Below the pieces are notes generated by a model, which had not been told where the DNA came from, ran no database searches, and saw only the letters and a program-made list of their open reading frames with translations. This document shows, piece after piece, positions 1 through 8,836 of a stretch of 64,000 nt of DNA. Positions within the stretch are counted from its first letter, which is position 1. The number at the start of each line of letters is the position of its first letter. The DNA lies in assembly GCA_947168665.1 (NCBI GenBank), contig CAMVMX010000002.1:62001-126000 (forward strand). The letters run 5' to 3'. The translations under genes and the position numbers were made by a program. The DNA comes from an uncultured Bacteroidales bacterium. Lineage in GTDB: Bacteria; Bacteroidota; Bacteroidia; Bacteroidales; P3.

Positions 1-11
1 GAAAGTAACCA

Positions 12-218
12 TCATGCGAAGAGGTTTCGTGCGTCTTTCATAGCCTTGCCGGCCCGCATCTCGCTGAACGCCGTCGTAAGACTTTCTCTGACCATCTTCG
101 TCTGCTCCTCCTTTGGATTGTCTGAGGGCGTCACCTTTGCGCCAAGAGTGAGCAACACACCAATCAGTTGCTTGATGGCGCTGTTGCGTCCGTCGTATTC
201 AAGTGTTATTGTTGCCAT
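12..218 (-). CDS. Small antitoxin-like protein (DUF2683-type)
   Basis: A 68-residue protein that opens MATITLEYDGRNSAIKQLIG and has a charged, helical C-terminal half. Short Bacteroidales proteins beginning MATI-LEY-RN are often the antitoxin half of RelE-type pairs or related small DNA-binding proteins; that is family knowledge from memory and I see no HTH. A toxin partner would lie to the left, outside the window, so the pairing cannot be tested. No TAnnTTTG box is evident just upstream of the start. Confidence 0.5.
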   Translation of the reverse strand: MATITLEYDGRNSAIKQLIGVLLTLGAKVTPSDNPKEEQTKMVRESLTTAFSEMRAGKAMKDARNLFA

Positions 219-873
219 AGTAATTCGATTTATGATATCCGATTTTATAACGCAGCAATAATCTGATTATTGTATTCTGTTGCAGAAAAAATCCGAGTGT
301 AGATCCAACCACTCATGTCCGCCCTCCATGCCACCGACATCGGAACTGAGTTCGCCGACCACAAATATATCGCCAAAATGCTCCATACCAAGGTTTATTT
401 CGCACACCTATACTCCTCCTGGGAGAAAAGCCTCATCGAAAACACAAGTCAGTACATCCCAAAGAACACCGATTTCTCCTCCCTCTCTGCCTGCGTCCAA
501 ACTGAAATCAACCTCCGTCCAAGAAAACTTCTGGACTTTTCTTCGCCAAAACAAAAATTCTTACTATCTTTGCACAACAGTGTTGCATTTCGAGGTTGAA
601 TCTACACATCTTGGAAAGAAGAGGATACACAAAGTTTGAGAATGACAGGCAAACTTTCAGTTACGCCAAAGTAAAATAAAAACGTAAGCAATAAGTAACC
701 AAAATGTGGATTTGAGAACTGAAGTAAACCCTTTGAAAGGTATAGAAGATATTATACACTTATCGTTGCAATACTTGCACTTATAGTCACCATCGTTTTG
801 GGCCTACTGCAATACACTCATTGCTAACGACCATGAGTATCTTTGCAGCCAGAATTAAGATCGAAACAAAACA
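219..873. other. Intergenic region, no gene recognised
   Basis: About 650 bases between the divergent antitoxin-like gene and the nuclease gene. Overlapping open frames here (280-639, 315-599) have no recognisable protein character and are probably chance. A TATCTTTG box at 565-572 resembles a Bacteroidales -7 element but has no gene directly downstream; a second at 838-845 is well placed for the gene at 874. Confidence 0.5.
838..845 (+). promoter_or_regulatory. Putative -7 box (TATCTTTG) for the DprA-like nuclease gene
   Basis: Matches TAnnTTTG and lies 28 nt before the ATG at 874. The upstream TTG at 821-823 is only 14 nt away, so the -33 half is weak. Confidence 0.45.
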
Positions 874-2121
874 ATGCACATCAAGCAAACCATCGGTAAC
901 AGGGAGCTTTGGCAGCGGGAGAAGACGCTTTTCCTGACGTCAAGGATGGCGCCGCTGTCGTGCTATGAGAAGGTGTTCCGGTGGGTGGAGGAGTTCGACA
1001 GAGGGCAGTGTGCTGTATGCTTCAACACGTCAGAGCTGGAGGAGGAGGTGCTGAAGGCGCTGCTGGTGTGCCACGTGCCGACGGTGCTGGTGGTGACGGG
1101 CAAGTTTCGCAACACCTATAACGTGCAGATTGAACAGGCGCTGAAAGAAGAGCGGTTGCTTATCCTTGTGTTGCAACGCGAGGAGATCGACGGCAAAGGC
1201 TTCGAGGCACGCCTTCGCAACCAATGGGTCATCAGCCAGGTGCAGCACATCGTCTGCGGTTATATCAATCCAAATGGCAGCATCTTCGGCCTGTTGGCGG
1301 GACACAACAACGTCACCCACCTGCTCGACAACACCGACTTGAAAGCGGCAGAACCCATAGAGAAATCCTATCGCTGGACGGTGGCCGAGGACAAACGGCT
1401 GTTGCGCATGTACTACGAAGACATGGGCATCCACGCCATCCATCAGGCCATCGACCGCCCCTACAGCACTGTCTACCTGCGCATCAAGTCGCTCACCATG
1501 AACGACGAGGTGCTGAAAGGCCGCGAGTTTGAAGACCACGTGCTGGAGCTGCTGGGCGTGGCGAACAATGACAAGCTGACCCTTAAAGAATGGCGAGGCG
1601 ACAAGAGCCTGCCTGGCATCTACCCCGAAGGCAACAGCAACCCCGACCTGGCACTCGAATACGACGGAAAGCCCTTCGCCATCGAGTGCAAATGGCGGAA
1701 CCACATGCCAGAAGACCTCAGCAAAGAATTGTTGCCTCCGGCCAGAGCCGCCCTCTTTGAGAGATTTGCCAAGGAACACCACATGCCCGTCTTTATCCTC
1801 CTCGGCATAGGCGGCCTGCCCTGTGACCCCGACGAACTTTACATCATGAGTGACTTCAAAGCTCCCTTGCCAGAAATTATCCAGCCGGAGTACCTGCTCG
1901 AAAACCTTGTGAAACTGATTTCCACACCTAAAAAGAAAGAGCGAGACACCCGACCGCTAATCGAACTTTACCCCAATGCTTACTCTCCGTGGAGTATTGA
2001 GGACGACAAACTGCTGGAAGAACTATTTGAAACCGGCAAGTCTGTTCGTGAGCTTGAAAAGATTTTCGGTCGCAACAGTGGAGGTATAAAATCCAGACTA
2101 CGCAAACTGAACCTTATTTAA
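874..2121 (+). CDS. DprA-like / SANT-like HTH / PD-(D/E)XK nuclease multidomain protein
   Basis: 415 residues. Residues 5-150 resemble the Rossmann fold of DprA/Smf-like proteins: a GNRELW start, LFLTSR at 19-24, and alternating strands such as PTVLVVTG and RLLILVL. Residues 165-207 form a SANT/Myb-like helix set (RWTVAEDKRLLRMYY). Residues 216-330 look like a PD-(D/E)XK nuclease, with E220, D258 in NPDLALEYDG, and E271-C-K273 in AIECKWR. Residues 370-415 carry a second SANT-like segment (WSIEDDKLLEEL...SRLRKL). The likely role is DNA or nucleotide sensing coupled to cleavage. That is inference from the architecture, since I do not recognise a named system. The gene stands alone with its own -7 box. 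All residues of the nuclease triad seem present. Confidence 0.6.
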   Translation: MHIKQTIGNRELWQREKTLFLTSRMAPLSCYEKVFRWVEEFDRGQCAVCFNTSELEEEVLKALLVCHVPTVLVVTGKFRNTYNVQIEQALKEERLLILVLQREEIDGKGFEARLRNQWVISQVQHIVCGYINPNGSIFGLLAGHNNVTHLLDNTDLKAAEPIEKSYRWTVAEDKRLLRMYYEDMGIHAIHQAIDRPYSTVYLRIKSLTMNDEVLKGREFEDHVLELLGVANNDKLTLKEWRGDKSLPGIYPEGNSNPDLALEYDGKPFAIECKWRNHMPEDLSKELLPPARAALFERFAKEHHMPVFILLGIGGLPCDPDELYIMSDFKAPLPEIIQPEYLLENLVKLISTPKKKERDTRPLIELYPNAYSPWSIEDDKLLEELFETGKSVRELEKIFGRNSGGIKSRLRKLNLI

Positions 2122-2333
2122 CTATAGCACAGGTAAAATTCCGGTTCGTCCCCCACGGGGAGAAAGGTGACTTATGGGTCGGCTAAGGCAAATGGGTTTG
2201 GGGAGTAGCCCATGGCGGCGCAGCGTCTGCAGGACCAGGGATGCGTCGTCCCCGTCCGTCGGGCCATAACCCATCCCTCACCAAAAGGCCTCCGGCCTTC
2301 ACAAGCCAAAGGCCGCTGCCTGCACGGCGACAA

Positions 2334-3167
2334 CTACAGTCCAAAAACCGTCTTGAAAAACTCCACCGTATGTGCCACCACCACCTTGCGCTTGCGGGTG
2401 ATTGTGTGGTTCTCGCCTTTGACCACGCTGAGCTTTGCCTGCTGGCCGTAAGTCTGCAAATACTTCTCGCTGCACCACATGGGCACAATCCCGTCGCGGT
2501 CGCCATGCAGCAGCAGCACCGGTCCGCTGTAGGTGCTGGCCGTGCCGTAAATATCCAGTTGTTGGGTCGACACCAAATAATCCCTCCCCAACTTCATGGT
2601 GCCCCAGCAACGTATATACTCCGGGGGATTTGCCGGGTCGAAACGGGCGTTGAAAAACTTGCCGCCCTGACAAGCCTCTTTTATAACCGCGCCGGGGGCT
2701 ATCAGCACCATCCCGGCAGGAGCCATCCCCTCCATGGCCAGACGCCCCGCCGTCATTGAGGCCACCACGCCCCCCTGCGAATGCCCCAGCAACCCCACAG
2801 CACTCACATACGGCAGCCCTGCCACATAATCCCACACCGCCCGCGCGTCGGCCAGCTCCTTCTCAATCGTCATGTCCTGCATACGCCCCTCGCTCTTTCC
2901 ATGCCCGTCGAAATCAAAACGCACCGAGGCAATGCCCGCCGCTGCCAGCCCATTGGCAATTTGTGGCATAGGGATGAAATCCTTGCTCGAAAAGATGCCA
3001 TGCATCAATATCACCATCGGGCAGTGTCCCGTGGCTGTGTCAAACCCGTCGGGCAAAGTGATTTTATAAGCAATCTTCCCCTCGGGTCCCGATATTTGGT
3101 TCTGCTGGGCGCGGCATGATGTAAACCCCATCAGCGCGATAATCATAAGTCCCACTGCGTGTTTCAT
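2334..3167 (-). CDS. Alpha/beta-hydrolase esterase, lipoprotein
   Basis: 277 residues. The N-terminus MKHAVGLMIIALMGFTSC is an SPII signal with the lipid-modified Cys at 18, so the protein is probably anchored in the envelope. The fold signature is clear: oxyanion segment LMHGIFSSKDF, nucleophile in GHSQGG, acid in LLHGDRDGIVP and His in KGENHTI. It resembles small cinnamoyl/feruloyl-esterase-like hydrolases of gut Bacteroidales; the substrate cannot be read from sequence. It is monocistronic, with about 210 nt on its 3' side before the convergent nuclease gene. Confidence 0.75.
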   Translation of the reverse strand: MKHAVGLMIIALMGFTSCRAQQNQISGPEGKIAYKITLPDGFDTATGHCPMVILMHGIFSSKDFIPMPQIANGLAAAGIASVRFDFDGHGKSEGRMQDMTIEKELADARAVWDYVAGLPYVSAVGLLGHSQGGVVASMTAGRLAMEGMAPAGMVLIAPGAVIKEACQGGKFFNARFDPANPPEYIRCWGTMKLGRDYLVSTQQLDIYGTASTYSGPVLLLHGDRDGIVPMWCSEKYLQTYGQQAKLSVVKGENHTITRKRKVVVAHTVEFFKTVFGL

Positions 3168-3338
3168 AGACTATAATATTTTGATATTAATATACTATAC
3201 TATACTCCATGACGAATCATCCAAACCATTCGACATGCAAAGACACATTTTTTTCGCCAAGTAGATAATTAATGTCCAGCAGCCACAATTCCTTATTGAG
3301 TTTAGCCGGTAGCTGCACCTCGCTCCTGCATATAGTAT

Positions 3339-3371
3339 AACCCCGCTCAGATTCAATCGCCTCGCGGGGTT
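3339..3371 (-). terminator. Hairpin downstream of the small lipoprotein gene
   Basis: AACCCCGC pairs with GCGGGGTT across a 17-nt loop, about 50 nt past the stop of the lipoprotein gene at 3419. There is no clear T-run on the minus strand, so termination is only possible. Confidence 0.3.
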
Positions 3372-3418
3372 GTCGCATTGTTCTCTTTAGGAATAAGCAG
3401 TGCCGGGGTGTGTCCGCC

Positions 3419-3901
3419 TCAGCGCATTTGGTGCAACACTGTCTCGCCGCCCAGGGTGGAAGTCATGTCGGACTCGAACTCGGCGTCGAAAGTCAGTGTT
3501 ATGGTCATGGTGCGGTTATAGGGGTCAATCACAAAGGGGCGGTCGCTCCCGAAACTGAGTGTCCCCCTGTTGCCGCCTTCATACACGTATGTACTCTCGT
3601 GCGTATCGATGCCCGGGTCGATGCCTGGCGACTCCAGCCACCACATCACTTCGCTTTGGCCGTTGGCGCGGAAGTCCACAGTCCAGTGCACAATAATGTC
3701 GAATGTGCCATGGCTTTGCGTCACTACATGGTTCAGGCAGGTGCCTTCCCACTCTGTCCCCACAAGGGTTTCATAGACTGGCTCCTCGGTGGTGGTGGGG
3801 GGTGTGGGCTCCTCGGTGGTGGGTTCCTTCTTGCATGAGGCAAGTGCAATTGTGCTCAGCATCAAGACAGATGCAACGATTGTGGTCAATGTCTTTTTCA
3901 T
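3419..3901 (-). CDS. Small lipoprotein of unknown function
   Basis: 160 residues from the MKKTLTTIVASVLML start at 3901; an in-frame ATG 57 nt upstream would put untypical residues ahead of the signal and is rejected. The lipobox is ALASC, followed by a low-complexity linker rich in T, E and P. The rest is predicted beta (EWEGTC, TFDIIVHWTVDF, TMTITLTF), like small beta-barrel or lipocalin-like lipoproteins of Bacteroidales. Function unknown. Confidence 0.65.
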   Translation of the reverse strand: MKKTLTTIVASVLMLSTIALASCKKEPTTEEPTPPTTTEEPVYETLVGTEWEGTCLNHVVTQSHGTFDIIVHWTVDFRANGQSEVMWWLESPGIDPGIDTHESTYVYEGGNRGTLSFGSDRPFVIDPYNRTMTITLTFDAEFESDMTSTLGGETVLHQMR

Positions 3902-4113
3902 AGTTGTTGTGTTGATATTACAATTGTAATGGTGCGATGGGCTGCCGCCCCTCAACACATATTTAGGTGCTGCAAGGTGTCGCCTTTTAACGGCCTGCGT
4001 CCAAAAAAATCACTCCCCAGTGGAAGGCTTCCTTCAAAAAGCTGAGCTCTGCCTCCTTCATGCCGTCCCCCATGCGCTCACGCTCCCTCTCTCCGCGGCC
4101 ACATTCTGCACCT

Positions 4114-4215
4114 CCCCTCTTTAGAGGGGTCGGGGGTATGTCTCTTTAGAGGGGTCGGGGGTATGTCTCTTTAGAGGGGTCGGGGGTATGTCTCTTTAGA
4201 GGGGCTGGGGGTATG
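4114..4215. repeat. 25-bp tandem repeat, 4 copies, palindromic core
   Basis: Four head-to-tail units at about 4116-4140, 4141-4165, 4166-4190 and 4191-4215. Each contains CTCTTTAGAGGGG then TCGGGGGTATG; the last has CT in place of TC. The first unit carries the complete palindrome CCCCTCTTTAGAGGGG. The same unit occurs singly at 51462-51489 and 51914-51940, and as three copies at 57150-57226. This array ends 120 nt before the next start codon. Confidence 0.9.
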
Positions 4216-4281
4216 GCCGTCAGCCCGCCCTATTCCGCATCAGTTCCGCTGGCCTTTTTTTCTTTTTTTTCAACTTTTTTC

Positions 4282-4311
4282 TTGCCATATCGGATTTTCT
4301 TTGTAACTTTG
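4282..4311 (+). promoter_or_regulatory. Promoter of the membrane protein-regulator-creD operon
   Basis: TTG at 4282-4284, a 19-nt spacer, then TAACTTTG at 4304-4311. This is a good match to the Bacteroidales -33/-7 consensus, 24 nt before the ATG at 4336. Confidence 0.65.
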
Positions 4312-4335
4312 CAGCACAAAGTACTCTTGAATATT

Positions 4336-4974
4336 ATGGACAACAACGACGCAATCAACACACTCAGAGAGATTAAGGACATAATGAACAAGTCCTCCCG
4401 ATTCCAGACAATCAGCGGTCTCTCCATCGTCATCATAGGAATCTACGCCTCAGTAGTCTCGCTTGGGGCGTGGCTTCTGCTGGGCAACCACCAACCCTTC
4501 GGCTGGCTGCCGGAGTGGTGCGGAAGCTTTGCCATCAACACCCCCTCGCGCACATGGTTCGCCGTGGTCTGCGCCGCCGTGTTGGTGGTTGTCTCGTTTG
4601 GCACCGTCAGTCTCATGTCCTATCGCAAAACCGTGCGTGTCAACCGCCGATTCGTCTTCGACCGCACTGTGCGGCGGTCGTTGCTGAACTTTTTTATTCC
4701 CGCTGCCACCGGGGGCCTCGTCTGTCTGGCCCTCCTCATGCAGGGGCATTACGGCCTTACCTCTACCTTCATGCTGGTCTTCTACGGCTTGGCCCTCATC
4801 AACTGTTCCCATTCCACCACCTCCGACCTCGCCCTTCTGGGCTATGGCCAGCTCCTGCTCGGCATTGTCGACTGCTTCGTGGTCAGCCACGGCATCCTCT
4901 TCTGGTTCCTCGGCTTTGGGCTGTGGCACATCGTCTTCGGCGTCTTCTTCACTCTCAAAAACCGCCGCTCATGA
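4336..4974 (+). CDS. Integral membrane protein upstream of creD
   Basis: 212 residues from ATG 4336 (MDNNDAINTLREIKDIMNK). This start sits just after the promoter; a frame extension back to 4213 runs through the repeat array and is rejected. A cytoplasmic helical head (1-28) is followed by about six hydrophobic segments, including ISGLSIVIIGIYASVVSLGA, TWFAVVCAAVLVVVSFGTV and ILFWFLGFGLWHIVFGVFF. The stop overlaps the next start (ATGA), so it is translationally coupled to the winged-helix regulator. It is typical of membrane proteins encoded with an HTH_34 regulator and creD in Bacteroidales. Specific function unknown. Confidence 0.7.
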   Translation: MDNNDAINTLREIKDIMNKSSRFQTISGLSIVIIGIYASVVSLGAWLLLGNHQPFGWLPEWCGSFAINTPSRTWFAVVCAAVLVVVSFGTVSLMSYRKTVRVNRRFVFDRTVRRSLLNFFIPAATGGLVCLALLMQGHYGLTSTFMLVFYGLALINCSHSTTSDLALLGYGQLLLGIVDCFVVSHGILFWFLGFGLWHIVFGVFFTLKNRRS

Positions 4975-5288
4975 AACCCCTCGACCCTCTCCAGCACCTC
5001 GGCGGCCTCAACAAAGCTTTCGAGAGCAAAGCCCGACTCGGCATCATGTCCATCTTGATGGTCAACGAGTCTGCCGACTTCGCCACCCTCAAGCAGCTAC
5101 TCGCCCTCACCGACGGCAACCTGGCCAGCCACACCCGCGCCCTCGAAGAACTGGGCTACATCCAGTGCGAGAAACGCTTCATCGGCCGCAAACCCAACAC
5201 CTCCTACTCCGTCACCCAGGCCGGGAGCCAAGCCTTCAAAGCCCACCTCAAGGCCCTTGAAAGTTTCTTGGCTCAGACTGCTACATAA
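4971..5288 (+). CDS. Winged-helix transcriptional regulator (HTH_34/MarR-like)
   Basis: 105 residues starting MKPLDPLQHLGGLNKAFESK. The core is a winged helix: RLGIMSILMVNES (helix 1), FATLKQLLALTDGNLASHTR (helix-turn-helix), LEELGYIQCEK and the wing GRKPNTSYSVTQAG. This pattern fits the small HTH_34 regulators that act as dimers on nearby promoters. It overlaps the upstream membrane gene by 4 nt and lies 82 nt before creD, so it probably regulates this operon. The effector is unknown. Confidence 0.8.
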   Translation: MKPLDPLQHLGGLNKAFESKARLGIMSILMVNESADFATLKQLLALTDGNLASHTRALEELGYIQCEKRFIGRKPNTSYSVTQAGSQAFKAHLKALESFLAQTAT

Positions 5289-5370
5289 TTTTTTTTACTC
5301 TTTATGCTTTGCATCTCAAAGTTCTTTTGCAGTTAATAAACAATTAATTCATCAATAAAAACAAACAACA

Positions 5371-6666
5371 ATGGAAAACACCAATCCCCAAATCGCCCCC
5401 GCCAATGAGGGCCGCAACAATCTCCGCTTAGGCATCAAGCTCTCCATCATCCTGGTCATCAGCCCACTGCTGCTCATTCCCCAAGCCATCATCATGAATG
5501 TGGTGAACGAGCGGGCAAGCACCGAGCAGGATGCCGACCTCGAAGTGTCCGAGAAATGGGGCACTGGCCAGACCCTCACAGGCCCCGTGCTCTTCATTCC
5601 TGGCGACAGCGCCAAAAACAACGTCTACATCCTGCCCGAGACCCTCGACATCGACGGCGACATCAGCTCCCGCACCCTGCGGCGCGGCATCTACGACTTC
5701 ACCGTCTACGAGTCCACCCTCACCCTCGCGGGCCGTTTCGTCCTGCCCAAGGAACTAAAAGCCCATCAGCTGCGCCACCTCCGCACCGGCCAGGCCAAAC
5801 TCCTCTTCGCCATCAGCGACTTCAAAGGCTTTGCGGACAATCCCAGCCTGCAGCTCGGCGGCCAGCGGGCCGAACTCACTGCCGAAGACCTCGCTCTCGG
5901 CTCCGACAATGCCCTCTCGTGCAGTGTCGACCTGCAGCAGCTGCTGAACGGCGGCACCGTCGACTATCGACTCACCGTCCCCATCAAAGGCTCCAACCAC
6001 CTCTACTTCCTTCCGGTGGGGCGCACCACCTCGGTGCAGCTGCGCTCCGACTGCGCCACACCCAGCTTCACCGGCCGCTACCTCCCCGCCGACCGCGAGG
6101 TGACTGACCAAGGCTTCGCCGCCCAGTGGAAGGTGCTGGCCCTGAACCGCGACTTTGCCCAAGTGTTCAACTCGCACACTGCGTTGCGCAATGCACAGTC
6201 GTTCGGTGTCGACCTCAAAGTACCCGTCATGCAGTACCAGCAGACCACCCGCAGCATCAAATACGCCTACCTCATCATCCTGCTCACCTTTGCCGTGGTC
6301 TTCTTTGTCGAAATCCGCCGCCAGACGCCCATCCATCCCGTCCAGTATGCCCTTGTGGGCATAGCCCTCATGCTTTTCTACACCCTCCTGCTCTCCTTCT
6401 CGGAGCATCTCTCGTTCCTCCTCTCTTACCTCATCGCCTCCGTCATGACCATCGGGCTCATCACCCTCTTTATGCGCGCCCTGCTCCACAGCACGCGGCC
6501 GGCCCTCTTTGTGACAGTACTGCTGGCCGTGCTCTACCTCTTCATCTACATCATCATGCAGCTCGAAAGCTACGCTCTGCTTGTGGGCAGTTTGGGTCTC
6601 TTCGCCATCTTGGCCGCCGCCATGTATGCCTCGCGCAAAATCAACTGGTACCAAAAGCCGCTCTAA
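5371..6666 (+). CDS. creD: Cell envelope integrity inner-membrane protein CreD
   Basis: 431 residues. An N-terminal membrane segment (KLSIILVISPLLLIPQAIIM) precedes a large periplasmic domain (about 50-290: TGQTLTGPVLFIP, PVMQYQQTTRSIKYAYLI), then at least five C-terminal membrane segments. Length and layout match CreD, an envelope protein linked in Enterobacteria to the CreBC regulon and colicin E2 tolerance. Here it follows a membrane protein and an HTH_34 regulator rather than a two-component pair. Confidence 0.85.
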   Translation: MENTNPQIAPANEGRNNLRLGIKLSIILVISPLLLIPQAIIMNVVNERASTEQDADLEVSEKWGTGQTLTGPVLFIPGDSAKNNVYILPETLDIDGDISSRTLRRGIYDFTVYESTLTLAGRFVLPKELKAHQLRHLRTGQAKLLFAISDFKGFADNPSLQLGGQRAELTAEDLALGSDNALSCSVDLQQLLNGGTVDYRLTVPIKGSNHLYFLPVGRTTSVQLRSDCATPSFTGRYLPADREVTDQGFAAQWKVLALNRDFAQVFNSHTALRNAQSFGVDLKVPVMQYQQTTRSIKYAYLIILLTFAVVFFVEIRRQTPIHPVQYALVGIALMLFYTLLLSFSEHLSFLLSYLIASVMTIGLITLFMRALLHSTRPALFVTVLLAVLYLFIYIIMQLESYALLVGSLGLFAILAAAMYASRKINWYQKPL

Positions 6667-6982
6667 CCCCCGCGGCCGTAGGCCGGAAATGCCATGCCGC
6701 GTCCCCGCCTTGGCGGGGACGCGGCTATTGTATACATATCCAGCGGAATGTCACCGCCCTGCCCGCCGCATTGCCGCACTTTCGCCTTGCTGGCCGCGCC
6801 CCGCGCCCGGCAAGCCTTTTACTTTGTATTTATTTTCCACTTATTTTCTTGTTATTTTCTATTTTGTTTGTGGGCGAGAAACAAAATGCGGGGTAAGCGC
6901 AAAACAACATCAAAGCAACGGGCGGCATAATGAGGTGCGACCCGCGGTTTGGCTGGCAGGGGCAGCAGCCGATGGGGTGCCA
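6667..6982. other. Intergenic region between convergent genes
   Basis: 316 bases between creD (plus) and the mannosyltransferase-like gene (minus). It contains an A/T-rich run near 6820-6880. I see no gene or clear structured RNA. Confidence 0.4.
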
Positions 6983-8434
6983 TCAGGTGAATATCCAGCC
7001 GCCGGAGAGGAAGCAGTTGAAGAGGTTGGCCGTCCAGAAGATGTTGAGCAACAATGCTACGGCCAGCACCACGCGGTCCACCGCCTTGGGTTTGAGGGGG
7101 GCGAAAAGCACCAGCATCAGGAAAAGGAAGGTGATGATGCAGCCCAAGGTCTGCCCTTTGAAGAGCATGAGGCGGCACAGCACGGCGGCCAGCACCATGA
7201 AGCCGACCACAACCCACCGCCACACACGGGCCTCGCGGCCCGGACGGCGCAGGGCTCCCTCGAAGTCGATGGCCAGGAAGAAGAAGAATGGGGTGCAGGT
7301 GAGCAGCCGCGCCTGCGAAAACATGCAGCCTTTCTGGGTGAAAAGGGCCAGCATCACATTGCCCACGAAGAAGAGGACCGACAGAACTCTGACCAGCCAC
7401 TGGACGCGGACGGCGGGGGCGTCGGTCGCGGCAGGGGTGTCCTGCTGTTTCGCGGCGGCGCAGCCGCCGCGAAGGTTCTTGACCAGTTCTGCGCACAGCC
7501 AGCCTAACGCGGGCAGGAAGAGGATGAAGATCAACGGCTGGGTGACGCACTTGCCCTCATCGCTCCAGTCGGTGAGGGGCCACGAGGGCAGCGACCACTC
7601 TTTGCCCCACTCGGACTGCGCACGGGCAAAGTCGAAGGGACTGCCGCCACCGCTGAGGACCTGGATGGCCACGACCACCGCCACACCAGCCGCCACGGGG
7701 GCCAGATGCAGGGCCAGACTGCGGAGCAGCCCGCGCCACGAGGTGCGGTAACGCAGGGCGTAGAGCACATCGGTTATGACCCAGGCCACAAGCAGGATGC
7801 TGCCCGCCGCCCGCGTCATGCAGCCCAGCATGAAGCCGATGAAGAAAATCCAGTAGCGCTGTTTGAACAGTCCGTATAGCCCCAGACTGATGCAGAGGAA
7901 GAAAAGCCCCTCGCTATAGGGGATGAGAAAGATGACCATAAAGGGCATGCAGAGCAACACCAGCAGTCGGCGCAGGGAGTCGGTGCCGCCACTCGCCGCC
8001 GGCCCGGCGCCCAGGCTGGAAAGCCCTTTGCAGGTCTTAAGCAGCAGGAGCAGTCCCGCCACAAAGAGCAGGAAGTTGAGTACGCACACCCCTATCGGCG
8101 AAAGGCCTGTCAGCCGCCACAGGAGGGGAAAGAGGGGGAAGAAGGCTTTGTAGCCGGGCCAGACGTACTGGGGGTCGTAGAGATGGTCGGCTATGAGCTT
8201 GTAGTTTTCGGCGTCCCAATGGAGGAGGAGGGTGTCGTGCACCGGGTTGAAGGGAATCCTCTCGCGCGTGACCTCGATAGTGTTGTCGGCTTGTTTCTCA
8301 ACGCGATAGGTTTTGGCCACGCCACGCACGGCATGGTAGACGGTGGGGTTGTGCAGCAGGGCGAAGCACAAGGCCACGGCACAGCACCACGCAGCATAAA
8401 TTGATATGGTAATCAGAATGGTACGGTGTTTCAT
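6983..8434 (-). CDS. Polytopic mannosyltransferase-like (PIG-V-like) membrane protein
   Basis: 483 residues from MKHRTILITISIYAAWCC (ATG at 8434); upstream in-frame codons would add an untypical GC-rich leader. Around ten or more hydrophobic segments. An acidic loop after the first segment (LLHWDAENYKLIADHLY) resembles the first luminal loop of dolichol-phosphate-mannose-type GT-C glycosyltransferases such as PIG-V. The next conserved stretch is PGYKAFFPLFPLLWR. I infer sugar transfer from a lipid-linked donor. The gene is monocistronic, with a TATTTTTG box 20 nt upstream. Confidence 0.65.
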   Translation of the reverse strand: MKHRTILITISIYAAWCCAVALCFALLHNPTVYHAVRGVAKTYRVEKQADNTIEVTRERIPFNPVHDTLLLHWDAENYKLIADHLYDPQYVWPGYKAFFPLFPLLWRLTGLSPIGVCVLNFLLFVAGLLLLLKTCKGLSSLGAGPAASGGTDSLRRLLVLLCMPFMVIFLIPYSEGLFFLCISLGLYGLFKQRYWIFFIGFMLGCMTRAAGSILLVAWVITDVLYALRYRTSWRGLLRSLALHLAPVAAGVAVVVAIQVLSGGGSPFDFARAQSEWGKEWSLPSWPLTDWSDEGKCVTQPLIFILFLPALGWLCAELVKNLRGGCAAAKQQDTPAATDAPAVRVQWLVRVLSVLFFVGNVMLALFTQKGCMFSQARLLTCTPFFFFLAIDFEGALRRPGREARVWRWVVVGFMVLAAVLCRLMLFKGQTLGCIITFLFLMLVLFAPLKPKAVDRVVLAVALLLNIFWTANLFNCFLSGGWIFT

Positions 8435-8453
8435 AGGGGGTTGATTTATGATG

Positions 8454-8461
8454 CAAAAATA
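8454..8461 (-). promoter_or_regulatory. Putative -7 box (TATTTTTG, minus strand)
   Basis: Matches TAnnTTTG on the minus strand, 20 nt upstream of the mannosyltransferase-like start at 8434; the -33 element is not convincing. Confidence 0.4.
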
Positions 8462-8778
8462 CATTTTTTTTTGATTGCAGGGAAATCCTTTTTGGGAGAG
8501 AGGGAAAATGCGCCGCACGGGTAGCCAAGGGGCACCCCCCGCCGACACCTCTCGAAAGCCCGAAAGGGCTGTATCCATTCAAGCAAAGCGGCGGCAAAAT
8601 GAAGCCGACAGGGGAGGAGGGGGGACATTGAGAAGGGGGATAATGCAGCGATGGCGGTTTTTTCTTTCAAACGGCGAGTGTTGACAAGATGATGTGGCAG
8701 CACACTGCAACAGTGTGTGTTGAAGAGACTGGCAGGGCAGTTTGGGACGGAGGGTGGGGGACAGGAGGGCAAACTTTT
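8462..8778. other. Intergenic region between divergent promoters
   Basis: About 320 bases between the promoter of the minus-strand mannosyltransferase-like gene and that of the zapA-rny block. It has short open frames only, and I see no convincing gene or RNA. Confidence 0.4.
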
Positions 8779-8810
8779 TTTGTTCAAACGGAGAAAAAAG
8801 CGTATTTTTG
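8779..8810 (+). promoter_or_regulatory. Promoter of the coiled-coil/zapA/RNA/rny block
   Basis: TTTG at 8779-8782, a 20-nt spacer, then TATTTTTG at 8803-8810, 26 nt before the ATG at 8837. Confidence 0.65.
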
Positions 8811-8836
8811 CACCGCTTTTTGTAGTATAAACTGGC

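Noticed and set aside
4114-4215. CRISPR array
   Set aside because: Units are contiguous with no spacers, so it is a tandem repeat.
5755-6654. A 299-codon minus-strand frame
   Set aside because: Antisense to creD; acidic low-complexity product.
6820-6890. Shared words with 17370-17400 (GTGG...GAGAAACAAA) as a repeat family
   Set aside because: The match is short and interrupted and lies in A/T-rich sequence; it may be chance.
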